From DAIOGN01 sp036745245 (lineage in GTDB: Bacteria; Zixibacteria; MSB-5A5; JAUVRN01), in NCBI GenBank assembly GCA_036745245.1, contig DAIOGN010000017.1, positions 1 to 35,511 of the forward strand: 35,511 bases of DNA, given 5' to 3'. Shown one piece after another: positions 31,626 to 35,511 of this stretch. Every line of letters begins with the position of its first letter. Within the stretch, counting starts at the first letter, position 1. The notes under the pieces are model-generated. The model saw only the letters and a list, made by a program, of their open reading frames with translations, searched no databases and was not told the DNA's origin. The translations under genes and the position numbers were made by a program.

Positions 31626-31975
31626 GGAGATGTCCTCCGGGATCATGTGCAGTGTAAAGTATCGACCGGGCCAATATAAGAGATGGCCTGACCGGGGAGC
31701 GTGAGAATTCGGACGCGGTAGGGCTACAAAGCTGGTATGCAGTTCGACTGCGGCGAGCCGACCACCGCGGTGACCGAGTGTGTTTCGTCCGATTGCAAAG
31801 GCGGCTCAGTCTAATCGACGGGACACCTCAGCTGGCCGGCAAAATCTGTGGACGACGGGGAGGACGTGTAACTACCTTCCCCGTAGTGTCAACGGCCTCC
31901 GTTGGACTGCGATGCACCACCGCACACCGGATGCCGGGATGCACCAGCCAGTGGCCACTGGAAAGGGATGCTGCC
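31626..31975. other. 350-nt divergent intergenic region
   Basis: No convincing gene. It must carry the promoters of the third dockerin gene (leftward) and the prolyl oligopeptidase gene (rightward). A hairpin ACGGGGAGG (31856-31864) / CCTTCCCCGT (31876-31885 region, one G-T pair) lies about 90 nt before the peptidase start. No promoter could be assigned with confidence. Confidence 0.5.
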
Positions 31976-34081
31976 ATGAGTTTTCAAAGATTCGCCGTAG
32001 CGGTAGTTCTACTAGCGCTCGCCATTGTGCACAGCGACTCTGCAGCCACCGAGCCTGCGGGTGCCGTTGCGGATCCGTACCTCTGGCTCGAAGAGCGTGA
32101 GAGCGACCGCGCCCTCGACTGGGTGCGGGCGCACGACTCAGTCACGTTGGGTGAGTTGATGGCGGATTCCAACTTCGTACGGTTCCGCAGCGACGTGCTC
32201 GCCATCGTGAACGCCAAGGACAAGATCCCGTACGTCAGCCTCCAGGGTCCCTATGTCTACAATCTCTGGCAGGACGCGGAACACGTGCGCGGCATCTTTC
32301 GGCGAACGACACGGGAGGACTACGCCCGTCCGCAACCCGCCTGGGAGACCGTGCTCGACATCGACAGCCTCAACCGCGCCGAAGGCAAAAGCTGGGTATT
32401 CAAGGGGATCAGCATGTTACCGCCCGACTTCCGGCTGGGTCTGGTGGACCTGTCGGATGGCGGCAAGGACGCCACCGTGGTGCGCGAATTCAATCTGGAG
32501 ACAAAGACGTTCGTAGCGGGCGGGTTCGAGCTGCCGGAAGCCAAGAGCGTGACCTCCTGGTACGACGAGAACACTCTGGTGGTCGGCACCGACTTTGGAC
32601 CGAACTCACTGACCGAATCGGGCTATCCGCGCATCGCCAAGCTGTGGAGACGCGGCACGCCATTGTCGGAGGCTGTACCCGTGATGGAGGGCGAGGTCAC
32701 CGACGTATGGGCAGGCGGATACGTGGACTTTCGACCCGAGGGCCGGACCTTTGCCGTGGGACGGGCCATGAGTTTCTGGGAGTCGGAGTGGTCCACTGTG
32801 GATCCGCAGTCGCAACTGGTGCCCATTCCGTTCCCGCGCGATGCACGGATCGTATCGTTCTTCAAGGGGTACGTGGTGGGACAGCTGAACTCGGACTGGC
32901 TCGACATTCCCCAGGGCTCCGTGGTGGCTCTGAAACAATCCAATCTGAAGTCGACCGATCTCAAGGCGAATGTCGAGGTGTTGTATCAGCCCGACGACCG
33001 AAGCACGGTGAACGAAGTGTCCGCCACGAAGGACTACCTGCTGGTGTCGATTCTGCGGAATGTGAAAGGGGCGATCCTCTGTCTGCAACTGTCGGATGAG
33101 GACGGCCCGTGGACCACCACCGAACTGGAGTTGCCGAAACAGGGTTCCGTGTCGCTCGATTCGGTGGACAAATACTCCAATGAGTTTCTGGTGCAGTTCA
33201 AGGACTTCATCACGCCGACGAAGTTGCTCAGGTTTGCCGACGCCGCTTCAGCGCCAGTCGAGATCAAGTCGCTTCCTGCTCGATTCGACGCCACCGGCCT
33301 GGCGATCAGCCAGGGTGAAGCCAAAAGCGATGACGGGACAGCGATTCCGTACTTTCTGGTAGCGCAAGAGCACGTGAAGCTCGACGGCACCAATCCCACT
33401 TTGCTCTATGGCTACGGCGGATTCCGATCTTCCGAAACTCCGTTTTACTCCGGGAGCGTCGGCAAATGCTGGCTGGAGCGGGGGGGCGTGTACGTGCTCG
33501 CCAACATTCGAGGAGGCGGAGAATTCGGCCCCCGCTGGCACAAGGCGGCCTTGCTCGAGAACCGGCAGAAGTCATTCGACGATTTTGTGGCCGTGGCCCG
33601 CAGCCTAATCGAACGAGGAATCACGACCCCTGCGCACCTGGGCATCATGGGTGGGAGCAATGGCGGACTGCTGGTGGGCGTGGCCTTCACGCAGCACCCC
33701 GAGTTGTTCAAGGCCGTGGTCTGCCAGGTGCCGCTTCTGGACATGCTCCGCTACACCAAGCTGCCACCCGGCGCATCCTGGGCAGGAGAGTACGGCGATC
33801 CCGACTCGGCTCACATGCGCCCGTACATCGCGGCCTACTCTCCTTATCAGAACGTCAAGCCGGGCGTGAAGTACCCGGAAGTGTTGTTTGTCACCTCCAC
33901 AGCCGACGATCGTGTGCACCCGGGCCATGCGCGCAAGATGACGGCGCGCCTGGAGGAACTGGGCAACAAGGTGTACTACTATGAGGAAACCGAAGGGGGG
34001 CACGCCGCCTCGGCCGATCTGTCCTTCGTGGCCAAACGCGTGGCACTGGAGTACACGTATCTCTGGAAGATGTTGAAGTGA
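31976..34081 (+). CDS. secreted prolyl oligopeptidase (family S9A)
   Basis: 701 residues. Signal peptide (FAVAVVLLALAIVHSDSA), the S9A N-terminal signature DPYLWLEERESDRALDWV, a seven-blade propeller region, then the alpha/beta-hydrolase domain. The catalytic triad is readable: Ser561 in GGSNGG, Asp644/Asp645 in TADDRVHPGH, and His676 in EGGHAAS. Upstream of the nucleophile are YGYGGF and ANIRGGGEFGPRWH, both typical. It cleaves short peptides after proline, here in the periplasm or outside the cell. ATG 31976 follows AAAGGGA; the longer frame to 31778 looks non-coding. No lipobox. A hairpin terminator follows. Confidence 0.93.
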   Translation: MSFQRFAVAVVLLALAIVHSDSAATEPAGAVADPYLWLEERESDRALDWVRAHDSVTLGELMADSNFVRFRSDVLAIVNAKDKIPYVSLQGPYVYNLWQDAEHVRGIFRRTTREDYARPQPAWETVLDIDSLNRAEGKSWVFKGISMLPPDFRLGLVDLSDGGKDATVVREFNLETKTFVAGGFELPEAKSVTSWYDENTLVVGTDFGPNSLTESGYPRIAKLWRRGTPLSEAVPVMEGEVTDVWAGGYVDFRPEGRTFAVGRAMSFWESEWSTVDPQSQLVPIPFPRDARIVSFFKGYVVGQLNSDWLDIPQGSVVALKQSNLKSTDLKANVEVLYQPDDRSTVNEVSATKDYLLVSILRNVKGAILCLQLSDEDGPWTTTELELPKQGSVSLDSVDKYSNEFLVQFKDFITPTKLLRFADAASAPVEIKSLPARFDATGLAISQGEAKSDDGTAIPYFLVAQEHVKLDGTNPTLLYGYGGFRSSETPFYSGSVGKCWLERGGVYVLANIRGGGEFGPRWHKAALLENRQKSFDDFVAVARSLIERGITTPAHLGIMGGSNGGLLVGVAFTQHPELFKAVVCQVPLLDMLRYTKLPPGASWAGEYGDPDSAHMRPYIAAYSPYQNVKPGVKYPEVLFVTSTADDRVHPGHARKMTARLEELGNKVYYYEETEGGHAASADLSFVAKRVALEYTYLWKMLK

Positions 34082-34088
34082 AGCTGGG

Positions 34089-34110
34089 GTGGGGCGGTCC
34101 ATCGCCCCAC
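34089..34110. terminator. hairpin between convergent peptidase and beta-helix genes
   Basis: A perfect 8-bp stem GTGGGGCG (34089-34096) / CGCCCCAC (34103-34110) with a 6-nt loop, in the 35-nt space between two convergent stop codons. There is no T-run, but position and strength suggest bidirectional termination. Confidence 0.6.
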
Positions 34111-34116
34111 TGCGGC

Positions 34117-35511
34117 CTACTTGATTAAGAGAAGTTTCCGGACTTCGGACTGACCGCCGGATGCCAGGCTGACCAGGTACACTCCGGAGCCCACCGCACG
34201 CCCGGCACGGTCCCTCCCGTCCCACGTGAAGGTGTGACGCCCCGCCGGCTGCGGGCCGTCCACAAGCGTCGCCACCAGCCGGCCGAGCACGTCGTGAATC
34301 ACCAGACGGGTGTGCGCTGCCTGCGGGAGTGCATAGGCGAGCTGCGTTGATGCGTTGAACGGATTCGGGTGATTCGGTTCGAGCGCGAATTCACCCGGCC
34401 TGTGTCCCCCCGTGGGGTCTTGTACCCCCACCGGCTTCTGGTACTCGAACGCGCCGATGTCGATGCGACCGCCACCTCCGGGCGGGACCGGCATGGCCGG
34501 ATCGCCGGCGTCGATACAGGGGGAGTCTTCGGTGAGTTCGAAATTCTCATCATAGAGCGGATCGGCTTCCATAAAGCCGGGGCCGGGCGTGAGACCATAG
34601 ATTCCCGGGGACCATTGGCCGTACACGTTGTTGTACTCGTTGTAAATCCCCACAGGGCCGCCGATGACGGCGATGCCATACCGGCCCTGGTTGAAGCTCA
34701 CCAGGTTGTTCCGCAGGTCTACGGAACTGCAGGCACTCACCGCTATGCCGGCCCCTATTGCGTCAAAGTTCAGAGCCTGGTTCTCGCACACCGTGTTGTT
34801 GAGCACCAACAGATGCCCCGCCCCCGACACATACACCGGGCCGCCGACGCCGTCGGCGTAGGTGTTTCGGAAAATCAGGTTGCGAGTAATCTCAACACGG
34901 CCGCTGTTTGTGACGACGATCGCGGACCCGGCATCCACGGACGAATTGTCATGGAATATGCAGCTGTCAATTCTCACGTCATCGGTTCCGACAGCGTAGA
35001 CCCCTCCGCCCCTGTTGGAGGCGGAGTTGTTGCTGAATTCACAGCCATAGACCGTGATGCTGTCGGAGTCGAAATACAGTCCTCCGCCGGTCGAAGTTGC
35101 ATGGCCCACGAGAGAACAGTATTCAAGGCGCAGCCCCGCACCCCTGCGTACGAGAATGCCGCTGGCATTCTGGGCCCCCGCAATGGTGAGATGCGAAATG
35201 GTGCTGTGACTTGTAAACCCGGCCGCGAACTCTATGACAGGCCGCCCGGCCACGGCGGCCTCCAGTGTGGTTACGTCGGCTCCGCTCCAGGAGGTAAGCA
35301 TCACGGTGCGTTCGAGTTTGAGGTGGTCTCTATAAGTTCCTGGATGGAGCACGATGGTGTCCTCGGGGATGGAACAAACATAGGCCGTGCCCACAGTCCG
35401 GAACGGCTCTGCCAATGAGCCCGAGCCGCTGTCATCACTGCCCGCCGTGGAGACATGGAGGGTGCCGGCAGATCGGTAGGGGATGTACGCGCCGATGTCA
35501 GCCCGCGAGCC
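34117..35511 (-). CDS. secreted right-handed beta-helix protein with FlgD/type IX-like C-terminal domain (5' end outside window)
   Basis: At least 465 residues; the frame stays open to the right edge. It begins DIGAYIPYRSAGTLHVSTAG, then the usual SDDSGSGSLAEPFRTV and DTIVLHPGTYRDHL opening of a pectate-lyase-like helix, Asn-rich coils (FSNNSASNRGGGVYAV, ILFRNTYADGVGGPVYV), and DSPCIDAGDP/RIDIGAFEYQ. It ends in a FlgD-like sorting domain (LEPNHPNPFNASTQ, LVATLVDGPQPAGRH, SGVYLVSLAS) terminating in a Lys. An apparent TTG start at 35415 is not the true start, because coding similarity continues upstream. The second DIGAY motif at the edge suggests a preceding helix unit. Likely an adhesin or polysaccharide-active surface protein; no catalytic residues were assigned. 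Confidence 0.88.
   Translation of the reverse strand, partial: GSRADIGAYIPYRSAGTLHVSTAGSDDSGSGSLAEPFRTVGTAYVCSIPEDTIVLHPGTYRDHLKLERTVMLTSWSGADVTTLEAAVAGRPVIEFAAGFTSHSTISHLTIAGAQNASGILVRRGAGLRLEYCSLVGHATSTGGGLYFDSDSITVYGCEFSNNSASNRGGGVYAVGTDDVRIDSCIFHDNSSVDAGSAIVVTNSGRVEITRNLIFRNTYADGVGGPVYVSGAGHLLVLNNTVCENQALNFDAIGAGIAVSACSSVDLRNNLVSFNQGRYGIAVIGGPVGIYNEYNNVYGQWSPGIYGLTPGPGFMEADPLYDENFELTEDSPCIDAGDPAMPVPPGGGGRIDIGAFEYQKPVGVQDPTGGHRPGEFALEPNHPNPFNASTQLAYALPQAAHTRLVIHDVLGRLVATLVDGPQPAGRHTFTWDGRDRAGRAVGSGVYLVSLASGGQSEVRKLLLIK

Noticed and set aside
31778..31975. N-terminal extension of the prolyl oligopeptidase
   Set aside because: The extra 66 codons have no signal-peptide character, and a clean ribosome-binding site plus signal peptide start at 31976.
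34369..35418. 349-codon plus-strand frame
   Set aside because: Antisense of the beta-helix gene, which has clear family motifs on the minus strand.
1..35511. CRISPR array, rRNA, insertion sequence, prophage or origin of replication
   Set aside because: No short regularly spaced repeats, no transposase or integrase frames, no DnaA-box cluster and no rRNA-like sequence were seen.

Overview
The window is GC-rich scaffolded draft sequence with three N-runs. It probably comes from an uncultured bacterium of the FCB or candidate-phylum type; Candidatus Eisenbacteria, Zixibacteria or Krumholzibacteriota would fit, but no marker gene here settles it. The clues are secreted proteins with dockerin type I EF-hand pairs, a secreted beta-helix protein with a FlgD/type IX-like C-terminal sorting domain, a Ser/Thr kinase fused to a TolB-like propeller, and a diderm RND efflux system.

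Layout. 1-104: end of a Glu/Leu/Phe/Val dehydrogenase, followed by a long hairpin. 395-4748: transmembrane Ser/Thr kinase-propeller and an FHA-GAF-PP2C phosphatase. 4877-9830: RND adaptor, RND permease and a SIMPL-domain protein, meeting a DinB-like gene tail to tail. 10756-14101: two tandem secreted paralogues in which a beta-sandwich lies between an N-terminal and a C-terminal dockerin pair. 14234-20613: envelope glycan cassette with three polytopic GT-C-type proteins, a GT2 polyprenyl-phosphate glycosyltransferase and a convergent NAD-dependent sugar epimerase. 20667-21313: XRE regulator plus small membrane protein. 21485-22832: ECF sigma factor overlapping two small membrane-protein genes. 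22986-24803: PepSY-like periplasmic protein and an outer-membrane barrel candidate. 24858-28827 (minus): metal-transport operon of a DtxR/MntR regulator, a membrane-tethered DtxR-FeoA-FeoA fusion, and FeoB. 28979-30274: exported glycine-rich protein and hotdog thioesterase. 30291-31625 (minus): third dockerin protein. 31976-34081: secreted prolyl oligopeptidase. 34117-35511 (minus): beta-helix protein running off the window.

The best candidates for undescribed biology are: (i) the dockerin / cohesin-like / dockerin architecture of the tandem paralogues, which could allow self-association; (ii) the membrane-anchored DtxR-like metal sensor fused to two FeoA domains, overlapping feoB by 4 nt; (iii) the ECF sigma gene overlapping a four-helix membrane protein with no zinc-finger anti-sigma motif. 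Three starts (4877, 17982, 28827) lack a Shine-Dalgarno and have a TANNNT element ending 6-7 nt before ATG, which suggests leaderless transcripts. Two genes (395, 10756) appear to start at TTG behind good Shine-Dalgarno sequences.
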